Below, one piece after another: positions 16,849 to 25,608 of a stretch of 64,000 bases of DNA (positions are counted from its first letter, which is position 1; each line of letters opens with the position of its first letter). This stretch comes from Pseudarthrobacter siccitolerans (GTDB taxonomy: Bacteria; Actinomycetota; Actinomycetes; Actinomycetales; Micrococcaceae): contig NZ_JAUSXB010000001.1 of assembly GCF_030823375.1 (NCBI RefSeq), forward strand, positions 124,001 to 188,000. Reading direction: 5' to 3'. A program made the translations under genes and the position numbers. The notes beneath the pieces were generated by a model. It was not told the DNA's origin, did no database searches, and saw nothing but the letters and a program-made list of their open reading frames with translations.

Positions 16849-18693
16849 ATGGAAAAGAACCCGGCGGTGGTGCAGGCGGAGGAGGCGGTTGAAGCTGCTG
16901 TCGCTGCGTTCATGGCTGCGCTGGCTGGCGGAAGTACTGCCGGTGCTGCTGGTGGACCGGATGCTGCAGTTGGCCCAGGCGCCGCTGCGGGAAATGATGA
17001 TGATCCGGTGCAGCGGGTTGCTGATAGGGCGTTGGATGTTCTTGCCATGGTGGCCCGGTCGGAAGCGAAAATGGCGGCGGTGAAGGCGGAGGCGGTGGCG
17101 GTGTTTGCTGCGGCCACTGCGGTTTTGAATGGTCCGGCTTCGTCACCGCAGGAGGCTACTGCGCAGGACCGGTCCCTGGTGGCCGAGGTGGGGTGTGTGC
17201 TGGCGATTGGTGACCGGGCGGCGGGGGCGTTGCTGGCGGAATCGCATGCTTTGACCACTTCCTTGCCGCGGTGCCTGGCGGCGCTGCAGTCCGCGACGAT
17301 TTCCTGGGCGCATGCCCGGACCATGGTGGAGCAGACCGCGAGCCTTGACCCGGCCGCGGCGGGCGCGCTGGAGGCGCATTTCCTGGACCCGGACGCGCCC
17401 GACGCGGCCCGTGGGTGCCCGATCGGGGAGATGCCGGCATACCGGTTCAAGGCCAAGGCCCGGGGATGGCGGGAACGCCACCACCCGGAGAGCCTGGAGA
17501 AACGGCATGCCAAGGGTGTGGCGGACCGGCGGGTCGAGTTCTGGCCGGACAGTGACGGGATGGCCTGGGTCGCCGGGTACCTGCCCGCGGCCCAGGCCTC
17601 CGCGATCCGCAACCGGCTCAGCGCGATCGCCCGAGGGATGCAGGGCCCGAACGAGCCCCGCACCATGCCGGAGTTGTGCGCTGACATCTTCTCCGACGGA
17701 CTCCTGAACAGCGGGGCCGGGATCAACCCTGGAAACAGTTCCGAAAGCGGCGAGGCATACAGTCCCGACGGCGGGGAGGGACCAACGTCCGGTCCGTCTT
17801 CGTCGGGGATTCGGGCGCAGGTTCTGGTGACCGTGCCCGTTTTTTCACTGATGGGCCTGACGGAGGAGCCGGCGGTGCTGGACGGGTTCGGGCCGATCCC
17901 GGCGTCGATGGCACGCAAACTCCTCGCTGAAGGTGCTGATTCGTTTTACCGCGTGCTGGTTGACCCCAGGGACGGGGCGCCGCTGGAAATCGGACGCACC
18001 AGCTACCGGGTTGGCAAGGCGATGCGGAACTGGCTCAGGTTGAGGGACGGCAAATGCCCGTTCCCGGGCTGCAACAACAGCTCCCTGGACAACGACGCAG
18101 ACCACATCCTCGCTTGGCATCAGGGCGGCACCACCGGGGTATCGAACCTGGGACAGCCCTGCCCGAAACACCACAAACTCCGCCACAGCAGCGGCTGGAA
18201 ACCCACCCCCGCCACCAAAACCGAACCACCAGGCTGGACTTCACCCAGCGGCAGGCACTACAAAAGCGAACACCAGGACTGGGAACCACCACACTGGCCC
18301 GAACAGCTGAAACCGGAATGGTTGGTAGACGGATCCACGGTCGGCGGTTCGGTGGCAGGCGGTGCGGTGGCAGGCGGTTCGATAGAGGGCGCGCAGACGG
18401 GTGTTTTTCTGAAACAGGCAATGCCAAGCTCAGCTGTGCCGGTCAGGGACCAATCAGATCTGGACGCTGCAGTCCTTTACCCGGAGGGGCAAGGTATTCC
18501 TCAGGCGGCCCTATCCCAACACATCATTAGCTTGCTCGATGAAGCTGACGACGCCGTGCGTTTCTTGGATCCGCCCGAGGTTGACCTCCCCGAAGACCCC
18601 GGCGTTCCGGAAAACGAACTGCCACAAGACCCATTCGGAGAGTTCTATTTAATGCTGGAACTGGAGCACCTCCGACGGCAAACGCCCTTCTAA
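16849..18693 (+). CDS. DUF222 / HNH endonuclease domain protein (13E12 repeat family type)
   Basis: A 614-residue protein. A long helical DUF222 region (about residues 1-370) is followed by an HNH nuclease at about 395-440: CPFPGCNNSSLDND, ADHILAWHQGG and CPKHHKLRH give the Zn/His-Asn-His core. The C-terminus is a poorly conserved tail with a degenerate Gly/Val/Ser repeat (GSTVGGSVAGGAVAGG) and acidic residues. Such genes occur in many divergent copies in Arthrobacter and mycobacteria and have no proven function. GGAGG lies just before the ATG. It stands alone between repeat-rich intergenic regions, which fits a mobile history. Confidence 0.88.
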   Translation: MEKNPAVVQAEEAVEAAVAAFMAALAGGSTAGAAGGPDAAVGPGAAAGNDDDPVQRVADRALDVLAMVARSEAKMAAVKAEAVAVFAAATAVLNGPASSPQEATAQDRSLVAEVGCVLAIGDRAAGALLAESHALTTSLPRCLAALQSATISWAHARTMVEQTASLDPAAAGALEAHFLDPDAPDAARGCPIGEMPAYRFKAKARGWRERHHPESLEKRHAKGVADRRVEFWPDSDGMAWVAGYLPAAQASAIRNRLSAIARGMQGPNEPRTMPELCADIFSDGLLNSGAGINPGNSSESGEAYSPDGGEGPTSGPSSSGIRAQVLVTVPVFSLMGLTEEPAVLDGFGPIPASMARKLLAEGADSFYRVLVDPRDGAPLEIGRTSYRVGKAMRNWLRLRDGKCPFPGCNNSSLDNDADHILAWHQGGTTGVSNLGQPCPKHHKLRHSSGWKPTPATKTEPPGWTSPSGRHYKSEHQDWEPPHWPEQLKPEWLVDGSTVGGSVAGGAVAGGSIEGAQTGVFLKQAMPSSAVPVRDQSDLDAAVLYPEGQGIPQAALSQHIISLLDEADDAVRFLDPPEVDLPEDPGVPENELPQDPFGEFYLMLELEHLRRQTPF

Positions 18694-18716
18694 TCCGAAG
18701 GGATGCTTCGCTGGCC

Positions 18717-18734
18717 TTCCCGCCGTGACGGGAA
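18717..18734 (+). terminator. Possible terminator hairpin after the HNH gene
   Basis: Stem TTCCCG / CGGGAA with a six-base loop, followed by TTTCG, 24 bases after the stop codon. The stem is short. Confidence 0.4.
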
Positions 18735-18763
18735 TTTCGTGGCGGAGGTACGAATCAACGGGC

Positions 18764-18780
18764 TTTGGACGTAGTCCAAA
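18764..18780. terminator. Short perfect hairpin between convergent genes
   Basis: TTTGGAC-GTA-GTCCAAA, a 7-bp stem with a 3-base loop. AT-rich stem ends could serve transcripts from both the HNH gene and sepH. Confidence 0.4.
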
Positions 18781-18808
18781 TTCCCTGCGGCGGTAGCCCA
18801 AGCTTTTC

Positions 18809-18850
18809 TTACTGGGGAGATTCGCCTACTTACTGGGGAGACCTGCCTAC
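18809..18850. repeat. 21-bp tandem repeat (two copies) at the sepH 3' end
   Basis: Two adjacent units, TTACTGGGGAGATTCGCCTAC and the same with CC for TT and T for C near the middle. The second unit contains the sepH stop codon (18847-18849 on the minus strand), so the repeat grew outward from the gene end. Confidence 0.75.
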
Positions 18851-20238
18851 TCGCTGCGGGTGCCGAACACAATCTCGTCCCAGGACGGAACGCTGGAACG
18901 CTTCGGCCGGCCTGGCTGCCGCTCGGGCGCGCCTGTTTCCGGAAGCTGGCCGGTAGCGGGAGAGCTGTCGTCGGGTCGGGGTGCCGGACGCCGCGGGTTG
19001 TTGCCCAGCAACTCGTTCAGTCCCGCGCCACTGGAAAGATTGACGCTGCCCCCGGCGCTGCCGCCAGAGTCACTGCCGCCTGCCTCACGGCTGCCGGCGT
19101 CCCCATGACCGTTTCCTGGGGTGCCTCCTTGAGCACCGCCGGAGGGCCGCAGGGGCGACGCCACGATAGTGATCTCGCGGGTTTCGGTGCTTACGCCGTC
19201 GTGCAGCTTCAAGGCATCCTCCATCGCCTCCCGGTGTGGAGGTATGAGGCTGAGCCGCGACAACATGGAAGGCCTGGCGTCCCGTCGCCGGGTGAAGGAG
19301 CTGGCCTGGGCGGCTGGAGTCTCCGGGATGTCTTCCTGCGACTCGTCTGCGTCCTCCTCCGCCTCGGCCGCGACCTCGGACGGCCTAGGGTGGGCGGCGG
19401 GGACGCCATGGGTCAGCAGCAGTGCCAGGGCGTCGTCAGAGTCCTCGTCCACACCCAGGCGCTGGCCCCGGCGGGAGCGCAGCATGTCAAGGAGTCCGTC
19501 CGGGTCCTTGGCATCGGGCTGGCCCTCGGCGCCGGGTGACGGGCGGACGGAGTCAGCGTCGGTTTCAAAATCGAAGGGACGGTCGGAGACAGCAGAAAGC
19601 CTTCGTGCCGGAACCGGTCCATCCAGCGGCTCAAGTTCGCTGAGCTGCTGCGCCCAACGGTTGGCATTCTGCAGCGACTTCCGGGTTGGGCTGAAGGTCC
19701 AGAGTGCCGGTGGTTCTTCACCAATACCTGCTTTTCCGCCGGTGTTTGCCTCGAAGCTGGCCGATACCGTCCAGGTGCCGTCCTGGCGCCGCCAGGAATC
19801 CCATTCAACGGAGGAAGGATCAATGCCGTGGGCGGAAAGCCTGTGGGCCACCATGTCAGCCAAGGTGGCGGGACTATCGCCGAACGCTGACCGGTAGATG
19901 TCGTGGCCCGGTGAAGGCGAAGCCACTTCCACTTTGCGGGCCTGCTGGGCCACGTACTCGCGTTCCGCCAGGACGGGTCCCTCGTAGCGTTCCACCTTGG
20001 CCAGCGGCAGGCCGGACAGCTCTGCCACATCCGCCGCCGTGGCACCGGCACGGATCCGCGCCTGGATGTCCCGCGGGGACAAGGGAATGGCGGGCCGTTC
20101 GGAAGCAGGCCTGGGCGCAGGCCTGCTCGCGGTCCTCAGCGCTTCGTCGATCGGCAGCTGGAACATCTCGCCGCCGGCCCCGCTCAACAGGAGATGCATC
20201 CCGTCGTCGTGTACGCCTACAAGCCGTAGATCCTGCAT
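18847..20238 (-). CDS. sepH: Septation protein SepH (DUF3071)
   Basis: A 463-residue actinobacterial cell-division factor. In Streptomyces SepH binds FtsZ and stimulates its assembly. The N-terminal DUF3071 domain (about residues 1-165) begins MQDLRLVGVHDDGMHLLL and includes an HTH-like stretch, RAGATAADVAELSGLPLAKV. The remainder is a low-complexity, Pro/Ser/Asp-rich region followed by a conserved basic tail (PKRSSVPSWDEIVFGTR). The ATG at 20238 is preferred to a longer frame because GGAGGA lies 7-8 bases upstream and the family starts here. It is divergent from DUF4193. Confidence 0.9.
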   Translation of the reverse strand: MQDLRLVGVHDDGMHLLLSGAGGEMFQLPIDEALRTASRPAPRPASERPAIPLSPRDIQARIRAGATAADVAELSGLPLAKVERYEGPVLAEREYVAQQARKVEVASPSPGHDIYRSAFGDSPATLADMVAHRLSAHGIDPSSVEWDSWRRQDGTWTVSASFEANTGGKAGIGEEPPALWTFSPTRKSLQNANRWAQQLSELEPLDGPVPARRLSAVSDRPFDFETDADSVRPSPGAEGQPDAKDPDGLLDMLRSRRGQRLGVDEDSDDALALLLTHGVPAAHPRPSEVAAEAEEDADESQEDIPETPAAQASSFTRRRDARPSMLSRLSLIPPHREAMEDALKLHDGVSTETREITIVASPLRPSGGAQGGTPGNGHGDAGSREAGGSDSGGSAGGSVNLSSGAGLNELLGNNPRRPAPRPDDSSPATGQLPETGAPERQPGRPKRSSVPSWDEIVFGTRSE

Positions 20239-20464
20239 ACAAATCCTCCACCCTGGCATTACTATCAATCGAAACTCTGCCACCCGGTGAACCCGTTTTG
20301 TGTCAAGGGGCAGGGCGCGCCGCGATATTCCGGCTGCCGGCCTGGGCATGGGCGCTCACGGCGAGCGGAAAGCGGGGTAAAGCTGCGGGCACAAACACCG
20401 TATCTGCAGCGTTATGAAGGGTGGCATTGGCAGGCTGGCAAAAAGGAAGAAGGATACGGCGAAC

Positions 20465-20764
20465 ATGGCCACCGATTACGATGCGCCGCGCAAGTCTGAA
20501 GAAGACCTCGGCGAGGACTCCCTTGAGGAGCTGAAGACCCGCCGCACGGACAAGCCGGTCGCAGTGGTGGACGAAGACGAAAGCGATCTGGCCGCCGGCT
20601 ACGAACTGCCCGGCGCGGATCTCTCCGGTGAAGAGCTGACCGTGCAGGTGGTGCCTGCCCAGGCGGACGAATTCACCTGTTCATCGTGCTTCCTGGTCCG
20701 GCACCGTTCCCAAATTGCCCGCGAGAAGGACGGCCGCCTATATTGCAAGGAATGTGAGGGGTAG
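20465..20764 (+). CDS. DUF4193 family zinc-ribbon protein
   Basis: A 99-residue acidic protein beginning MATDYDAPRKSEEDLGEDSL, with a C-terminal zinc ribbon: CSSC about 25 residues before CKEC. The family is restricted to Actinobacteria and has no known function; the mycobacterial homologue is next to dut and DUF3093 genes, as here. AGAAGGA lies about 10 bases upstream. The 226-base gap to sepH is a divergent promoter region with no other gene seen. Confidence 0.88.
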   Translation: MATDYDAPRKSEEDLGEDSLEELKTRRTDKPVAVVDEDESDLAAGYELPGADLSGEELTVQVVPAQADEFTCSSCFLVRHRSQIAREKDGRLYCKECEG

Positions 20765-20900
20765 CAAGGGCAGGCATGCCGACGGCGGTTCGCAGCCCGG
20801 CAGGGCGGTTCACCCGTGTGCCGGCACCGGCGTGGCGGCTCATTGGGATGAGAGGGCCTGCAGGGCACCTCAGCCGCGAGCCGACAGACGGCAGAGCCTC

Positions 20901-21389
20901 CTACCTGTGGGCCAGAGCCGCGGTCAGTTCGTCGGGGTGCCGGGTGGAGGTCAGCCAATACGGCGTCTGGTCCGAGGGGTCCGTGATCTCGATCTTGACC
21001 ACGGGATCTATCCAGCCACGGATGCAGAGGAACGCCAGGCCATTGAGCCGGGTCCCGCGTTCCGCCGTCGCGTCCTCGCCCCGGAACCCGTCCACTGAGC
21101 CGACAAACCGACGCTCAATAGTGGCGCGGCCCACGGTCAGTGAATCGCCGGTCACCACAATGGCCGGCGTGGACAGGATCAGGAGAACAGCAATGATCGC
21201 GAAGAGCACCGCCGCGGCCGTATAACCCGCTGTCATGCTGATGGGCGCGAACACCAATATGCCGGCCCCGGCTATACCGGCTGAGATAATCCAGATCCAA
21301 ACATTGGGCCACAGCTTCTCCCGATAAATCACCGGCGCCCCGGTGGACGGAATCTCGGGCACGGGCGCAGGGGAGCTTGATTCGGGCAT
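20901..21389 (-). CDS. DUF3093 family membrane protein
   Basis: A 162-residue protein with two adjacent hydrophobic helices (WIWIISAGIAGAGILVFAPI, then a second at about 56-75) and a soluble C-terminal half containing GRATIERRFVGSV. The family is actinobacterial and of unknown function, conserved beside dut. The arrangement resembles small membrane-anchored PH-like proteins, but that is only a resemblance. It converges with DUF4193 and is divergent from dut. Confidence 0.82.
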   Translation of the reverse strand: MPESSSPAPVPEIPSTGAPVIYREKLWPNVWIWIISAGIAGAGILVFAPISMTAGYTAAAVLFAIIAVLLILSTPAIVVTGDSLTVGRATIERRFVGSVDGFRGEDATAERGTRLNGLAFLCIRGWIDPVVKIEITDPSDQTPYWLTSTRHPDELTAALAHR

Positions 21390-21524
21390 GAGCCAAGCTT
21401 TCCATTTTTACCCGCCTATTTCACCTTGGCTAAAACCGTTCCAGCAGCCGCACCTCGCGGAGGATGCACGGGCTGCCCCGGTGCCGCGGCCCTAGGACTG
21501 ATTTGGGGGCGCGGGTTAGAGTGA

Positions 21525-22064
21525 GTGACTGTGACTGAACATCCCGCCACAGTAGATACGTTCCCTGACGAAGCCGCGGCCCTGGTGCCGCCCGCCGCCC
21601 TGGGTGCTCCCACCCTGCAGGTCCAGCTGAAGATGCTGGACCCGGAGATGGAGGCGCCGTCCTACGCCCACCCCGGCGACGCGGGCGCGGACCTTCGGGC
21701 ACGCGAGGATGTTGTCCTGAAGCCGGGGGAGCGAAAGCTGGTCCCCACCGGTGTGGCCATCGCACTCCCCGACGGGTTCGTTGCCCTGATTCATCCCCGC
21801 TCGGGCCTGGCCACCAAACACGGCCTCACCATCGTGAACGCCCCCGGAACCGTCGATGCTGGATACCGCGGCGAAATCGCCGTTACCCTGCTGAATACTG
21901 ATGCGACGCAAAGCATCGAGCTGCGCCGCGGCGATAGAATTGCGCAGATGGTCATTCAGCGTGTTGAGTACGCGCAGTTCATCCCCGTCAACGAATTGAG
22001 CGGATCCGTCCGTGGCACAGGTGGATTCGGTTCTACCGGCGGCTTCAACGTGCCCCGGGCCTGA
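21525..22064 (+). CDS. dut: dUTP diphosphatase
   Basis: A 179-residue trimeric dUTPase that hydrolyses dUTP to dUMP and keeps uracil out of DNA. All five motifs are visible: AHPGDAGADLRA, HPRSGLA, NAPGTVDAGYRGEI, RGDRIAQMVIQ and the C-terminal GTGGFGSTGGF that closes over the active site. A short disordered N-terminal extension precedes the fold. Starts at GTG 21525 or GTG 21531 are both possible. TAGAGT (21517-21522) upstream may be a -10 box of a leaderless transcript, which would favour 21531. Confidence 0.96.
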   Translation: MTVTEHPATVDTFPDEAAALVPPAALGAPTLQVQLKMLDPEMEAPSYAHPGDAGADLRAREDVVLKPGERKLVPTGVAIALPDGFVALIHPRSGLATKHGLTIVNAPGTVDAGYRGEIAVTLLNTDATQSIELRRGDRIAQMVIQRVEYAQFIPVNELSGSVRGTGGFGSTGGFNVPRA

Positions 22065-22179
22065 ACGGATCCTTCCCTCACCCGCGCCTCAGTTCCGGCA
22101 CCCGCCGGCAGGACGGTAATAAAGCACGACGGCGGGACCCCCACGGGCCTGCCCGGCAACCAACTAAGGAGACACCCAA

Positions 22180-22893
22180 ATGGTCTTTGGGCTCGGCAGG
22201 AAAGCCAAGAAGGAACAAGCAGCCGAACCGGACGAACTGTTGCCTGCCGCGGAGACCGCGGAGGGGGCGAAGGACAGTTCCGGGCACCGCTCCAACGGCC
22301 CTTTCGATGAATCCGAAATCAGCAGCCGTGATGGCTACGTTGACCTGGGTGCACTCCTGATTACCCCCAGCGAGGGGCTCCAGCTCCGGCTGGAAGTGGA
22401 AGAAGCCACGCAGCGCGTCGTCGCGGTGACCATGGACCTTAACGGCTCCAGCCTCCAGCTGCAGGCCTTTGCGGCCCCCAAGAGCGAGGGACTCTGGGAC
22501 GAGATCCGGGAGCAGATCGGCCAGTCCGTCGGTGTCCAGGGCGGCCAGGTGGAGGAGATCGAAGGGCCTTTCGGAACCGAGCTCGTGGCGAAACTGCCGG
22601 CGGGCCTGCCGGATGGCAGCCAGGGCTACCGGGTGGCCCGGTTTATTGGAGTGGACGGTCCCCGCTGGTTCCTGCGCGGCGTCCTCGGCGGCGCGGCAGC
22701 GCTCGAACGTCCTGCTGCCGAACCCCTCGAAGCGCTGTTCCGGCAGGTGGTGGTGATCCGGGGAGACAACCCCATGCCGCCGCGTGACCTGCTGCAGCTG
22801 CGCCTGCCCAAGGACGCCACCGCCACGCCGCCGCCGGGCGCACCATCACTCCAGGAACCTGAACGTGGTCCTGAAATCACCCAGATTGGCTGA
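22180..22893 (+). CDS. DUF3710 family protein
   Basis: A 237-residue protein of an actinobacterial family with unknown function. It starts MVFGLGRKAKKEQ, then has a charged linker and a conserved core including GYVDLGALLITP and GPRWFLRGVLGGAA. AAGGAGACACCC gives a good ribosome-binding site. It follows dut by 115 bases, and its 3' end overlaps the next gene by 29 bases, so translation is coupled. The mycobacterial homologue has the same neighbours, which supports a shared but unknown role. Confidence 0.87.
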   Translation: MVFGLGRKAKKEQAAEPDELLPAAETAEGAKDSSGHRSNGPFDESEISSRDGYVDLGALLITPSEGLQLRLEVEEATQRVVAVTMDLNGSSLQLQAFAAPKSEGLWDEIREQIGQSVGVQGGQVEEIEGPFGTELVAKLPAGLPDGSQGYRVARFIGVDGPRWFLRGVLGGAAALERPAAEPLEALFRQVVVIRGDNPMPPRDLLQLRLPKDATATPPPGAPSLQEPERGPEITQIG

Positions 22894-23248
22894 TCCCGCG
22901 TCAGGGGGAGCTCCCTTTGGTGATAACGGCGACGTCCCCCTTAGCCAGTTGCCGGTCAAAGGGCGGGTTGCCTGCCACGGGTGGATCGAATCCGTGACGT
23001 ATGTTCCCACGGATCAGACGGCCGAGTTCAGCGCCATAGTTTCCGACGCCGATGCGCGCCACCGCGTGACGGGGCCCGCTGCCGGACGCCCCGCCAGGCT
23101 TCGTGTGGTGTGGCTGGGACGGCGGCGGGTACCGGGAATCGACGCCGGCACCGAAGTGCGGCTCGAAGGAATGCTTTCTACGGTCCAGGGCCTGCCCACC
23201 ATGTTCAACCCCCGCTACGAAATACTGTCCCGCCAGGAGAACGAATGA
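22865..23248 (+). CDS. OB-fold nucleic-acid-binding protein
   Basis: A 127-residue protein. GRVACHGWIESVTYVPTDQT, RLRVVWLGRRRVPGID and a terminal VQGLPTMFNPRYEIL outline a single OB fold like those of RecG- or tRNA-synthetase-type anticodon domains. The GTG start at 22865 lies inside the DUF3710 gene and its stop overlaps the next start (ATGA), so it sits in a tightly coupled set. The ligand is unknown. Conservation beside dut in mycobacteria suggests a DNA-metabolism role, but that is inference. Confidence 0.82.
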   Translation: MVLKSPRLADPASGGAPFGDNGDVPLSQLPVKGRVACHGWIESVTYVPTDQTAEFSAIVSDADARHRVTGPAAGRPARLRVVWLGRRRVPGIDAGTEVRLEGMLSTVQGLPTMFNPRYEILSRQENE

Positions 23249-24060
23249 CCGTGCCCAATCCCAGCCCTTCCAGCGGCCCTGGCCAGGACGGGCAGCCGGC
23301 CGTCCCGGAGAACAAGGCGCCAGAGGGGCAGGAAGCGGTTGACGGACAGGCACCGTCGCCGATGGCAGGCCTTGCTGCCGATTACGCGGCCAAGGCAGGG
23401 CTGCACCGGACCCATGACGGGCGCGTGGACGTGCTGCGCAGCGCCGGTGGAGTCCAGGGCATTGCCGAAAGCATCCTGCCGGGCCTGGTGTTCCTCGTGG
23501 CGTACACCGTCAGCCGGGACCTCACTGTTTCCCTCGTGGCCGCGTTGGCGGCCGCCGCGGTGTTCACCGTGGTCCGGCTGGTACAGCGGCGTCCCCTGAC
23601 GCAGGCATTGGCTGGTGTCGTGGGCGTGGGCATTTCCGCCTGGCTCGCCAACACCACGGGCAAGGCTGAGGACTTCTACCTGCCGGGCTTTTTCACCAAT
23701 GCGGCCTACATCGTGGCGATGGTGATCTCGATCCTGGTCAAATGGCCGGTGGCCGGCCTGCTCTTCGGCTTCATCCGCAACGAGGGCCTGGACTGGCGCA
23801 AGGACCCCGCCCGGCTGAAGGCGTACCGGCTTGGCACATGGATCATCGTTGCCGTCCTGGTGCTCCGGCTTGTGGTGCAGGTCCCGCTCTATCTCCTGGG
23901 GCCGGAAGGGCTCGCCGCCCTCGCCACCACCAGGCTCATCATGGGCACTCCGCTGTACATCCTGGGCATCTGGGCCGCCTGGCTCATCACGAGACCGGCC
24001 CCGCCGGGCATCGACGGGGAGGACGGCGCAGCCCCAACGGATGCAACAAGCCGCGACTAG
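23245..24060 (+). CDS. DUF3159 family integral membrane protein
   Basis: A 271-residue membrane protein. After a Pro/Gly-rich cytosolic N-terminus (about 60 residues) come at least five hydrophobic spans, including ILPGLVFLVAYTVS and a pair near residues 150-180, and FGFIRNEGLDWRKDP, which is typical of the family. The function is unknown. ATGA overlap with the OB-fold gene indicates translational coupling. It converges with ceoC across only 12 bases. Confidence 0.87.
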   Translation: MTVPNPSPSSGPGQDGQPAVPENKAPEGQEAVDGQAPSPMAGLAADYAAKAGLHRTHDGRVDVLRSAGGVQGIAESILPGLVFLVAYTVSRDLTVSLVAALAAAAVFTVVRLVQRRPLTQALAGVVGVGISAWLANTTGKAEDFYLPGFFTNAAYIVAMVISILVKWPVAGLLFGFIRNEGLDWRKDPARLKAYRLGTWIIVAVLVLRLVVQVPLYLLGPEGLAALATTRLIMGTPLYILGIWAAWLITRPAPPGIDGEDGAAPTDATSRD

Positions 24061-24072
24061 CCGTCTAAGAGA

Positions 24073-24816
24073 CTAACCGTCGAACCCGTCGTCCTCCGGG
24101 GCCTGCTGGTCCGCGTGGCCCGTGCCGGCGTCAACCCGTGGCCTCGGCGGTTCCGAGGATTCGGGGGAGAGCAGCGCGCGCAGCTCGTCTTCCGCGGCAA
24201 TGGTCGTGACGAAGAACAGTTCGTCGCCGCCGTCGATGACGTCGTCACGGCTTGGCGTAATCGGTGCATGGTCCCGCAGGATGGCCACCAGGGTGGAGTC
24301 CTCCGGCCACTGGATGTCTCCCACGGTGCTGCCGATGACGTGCGAATCGTGCGGGACGGTGAACTCCACCAGCGAGGACACACCGGTCTGGAGCGTGAGC
24401 AGCCGGACCAGGTCGCCAATCTCCACGGCTTCCTCCACCAGCGCGGTCATGAGCTGGGGAGTGTTGACGGCAACGTCCACGCCCCATGAATCGTTGAACA
24501 TCCAGTCGTTTTTAGGATTGTTCACCCGGCCCACGGTGCGGCCGACCCCGAATTCTGTCTTCGCCAGCAGGGATACCACCAGGTTGACTTTGTCGTCGCC
24601 GGTGGCTGACACCACCACGTCCGCGTCCTCCACCTTGGCGCCCTGGAGCGTGCTCAGCTCGCAGGCATCACCGACCAGCCAGTGCGCACCGCGAAGTCCG
24701 CTGCGCCCAATCACCTCAGGCTTGAGGTCGATCAGCAGGATTTCGTGCTTGTGCGCCAGGAGTTCCCGGGCGATGGACGATCCGACGCTGCCGGCACCCA
24801 CAATCACAACTTTCAC
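24073..24816 (-). CDS. ceoC: TrkA-type K+ channel/transport regulator (CeoC-like)
   Basis: A 247-residue cytosolic RCK protein that binds NAD(H) or nucleotides and gates a K+ transporter. The Rossmann fold starts MKVVIVGAGSVGSSIARELL (GxGxxG) with an acidic residue at the second strand end, and a TrkA-C domain follows from about residue 140. An acidic, disordered tail ends the protein. It overlaps ceoB by 4 bases (ATGA), so they are co-translated. The mycobacterial homologues are CeoC and CeoB beside an APC-type permease. Confidence 0.88.
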   Translation of the reverse strand: MKVVIVGAGSVGSSIARELLAHKHEILLIDLKPEVIGRSGLRGAHWLVGDACELSTLQGAKVEDADVVVSATGDDKVNLVVSLLAKTEFGVGRTVGRVNNPKNDWMFNDSWGVDVAVNTPQLMTALVEEAVEIGDLVRLLTLQTGVSSLVEFTVPHDSHVIGSTVGDIQWPEDSTLVAILRDHAPITPSRDDVIDGGDELFFVTTIAAEDELRALLSPESSEPPRPRVDAGTGHADQQAPEDDGFDG

Positions 24817-25487
24817 TGGTACTCCTTGGCGGGTGCTTTGGCGAGGATCTGGGAGACCTGGGCGCTCCGGTCAACCTGCAGCATGGCATGTACGGTGTCG
24901 CCGTCCTGGTAGGCGGTACCGGCGTCGGGAAGCAATCCTTCGCCGAACCGGGTGAGGTAGGCGACGCGGACGCCGGCCGCTTTTTCGATGCTGCTGACCC
25001 GGTGGCCGATCCAGCCGGCGTCGAGATCCAGTTCGGCCAGCACCAGGCGCCCGGAAGGCTCCCGGAAGTCACCGGCCAAGTGCTGTTCCGGGAGGATCCG
25101 CCGCAGCACCTGGTCCGCGCTCCAGCGGACCGCCGCCACGGTGGGGATTCCCAGGCGCTGGTAGATTTCGGCCCGGCCGGGATCATAGATCCTGGCCACA
25201 ACATGGGGCACGTGGAAGGTTTCCCGGGCCACGCGGGTGGCGAGGATGTTGGAATTGTCACCGCTGGATACTGCAGCGAAGGCGTATGCATCGGCAACGC
25301 CGGCCTGCTTGAGGGTGTCCCGGTCGAAGCCCACCCCGGTGACCTTGCGGCCCGTGAAGCCTTGGCGGAGCCTGCGGAAAGCCCGGTCGTCCTGGTCGAT
25401 GATGGCCACGGAATGCCCGGCGTCCTCAAGGGTGTGCGCCAGCGTGGCCCCTACCCGGCCACATCCCATGATCACGAAATGCGCCAC
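24813..25487 (-). CDS. ceoB: TrkA-type K+ channel/transport regulator (CeoB-like)
   Basis: A 224-residue RCK protein paired with CeoC. It opens MAHFVIMGCGRVGATLAHTL (GxGxxG) with IIDQDDRAFRRL at the end of strand 2, and has a TrkA-C domain after residue 140. It is first of the two-gene unit and divergent from the KimA-like permease. The 121 bases between them must hold both promoters. No TrkH/KtrB-type pore gene lies in the window, so the neighbouring permease is the obvious candidate partner. Confidence 0.88.
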   Translation of the reverse strand: MAHFVIMGCGRVGATLAHTLEDAGHSVAIIDQDDRAFRRLRQGFTGRKVTGVGFDRDTLKQAGVADAYAFAAVSSGDNSNILATRVARETFHVPHVVARIYDPGRAEIYQRLGIPTVAAVRWSADQVLRRILPEQHLAGDFREPSGRLVLAELDLDAGWIGHRVSSIEKAAGVRVAYLTRFGEGLLPDAGTAYQDGDTVHAMLQVDRSAQVSQILAKAPAKEYQ

Positions 25488-25596
25488 CAGTATCTCCTTA
25501 TGTTTCTTTCCCGTTCGTCCTGCCGCTAGAACTCTACCGTCAGCGTCCCGGATGCCGCTGTTGACCGGCCGTCATGACACAGACCGGGAATCAGAC

Positions 25597-25602
25597 TAGC
25601 TT
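25597..25602 (+). promoter_or_regulatory. Putative leaderless -10 box (TAGCTT) for kimA
   Basis: TAGCTT lies exactly six bases before the GTG at 25609 and no Shine-Dalgarno sequence is visible. No c-di-AMP (ydaO-type) riboswitch fits in the short gap to ceoB. Confidence 0.5.
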
Positions 25603-25608
25603 TGTGGA

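Noticed and set aside
25488..25608. c-di-AMP (ydaO-type) riboswitch before the KimA-like gene
   Set aside because: The gap is only 121 bases, contains none of the conserved blocks and the gene seems leaderless.
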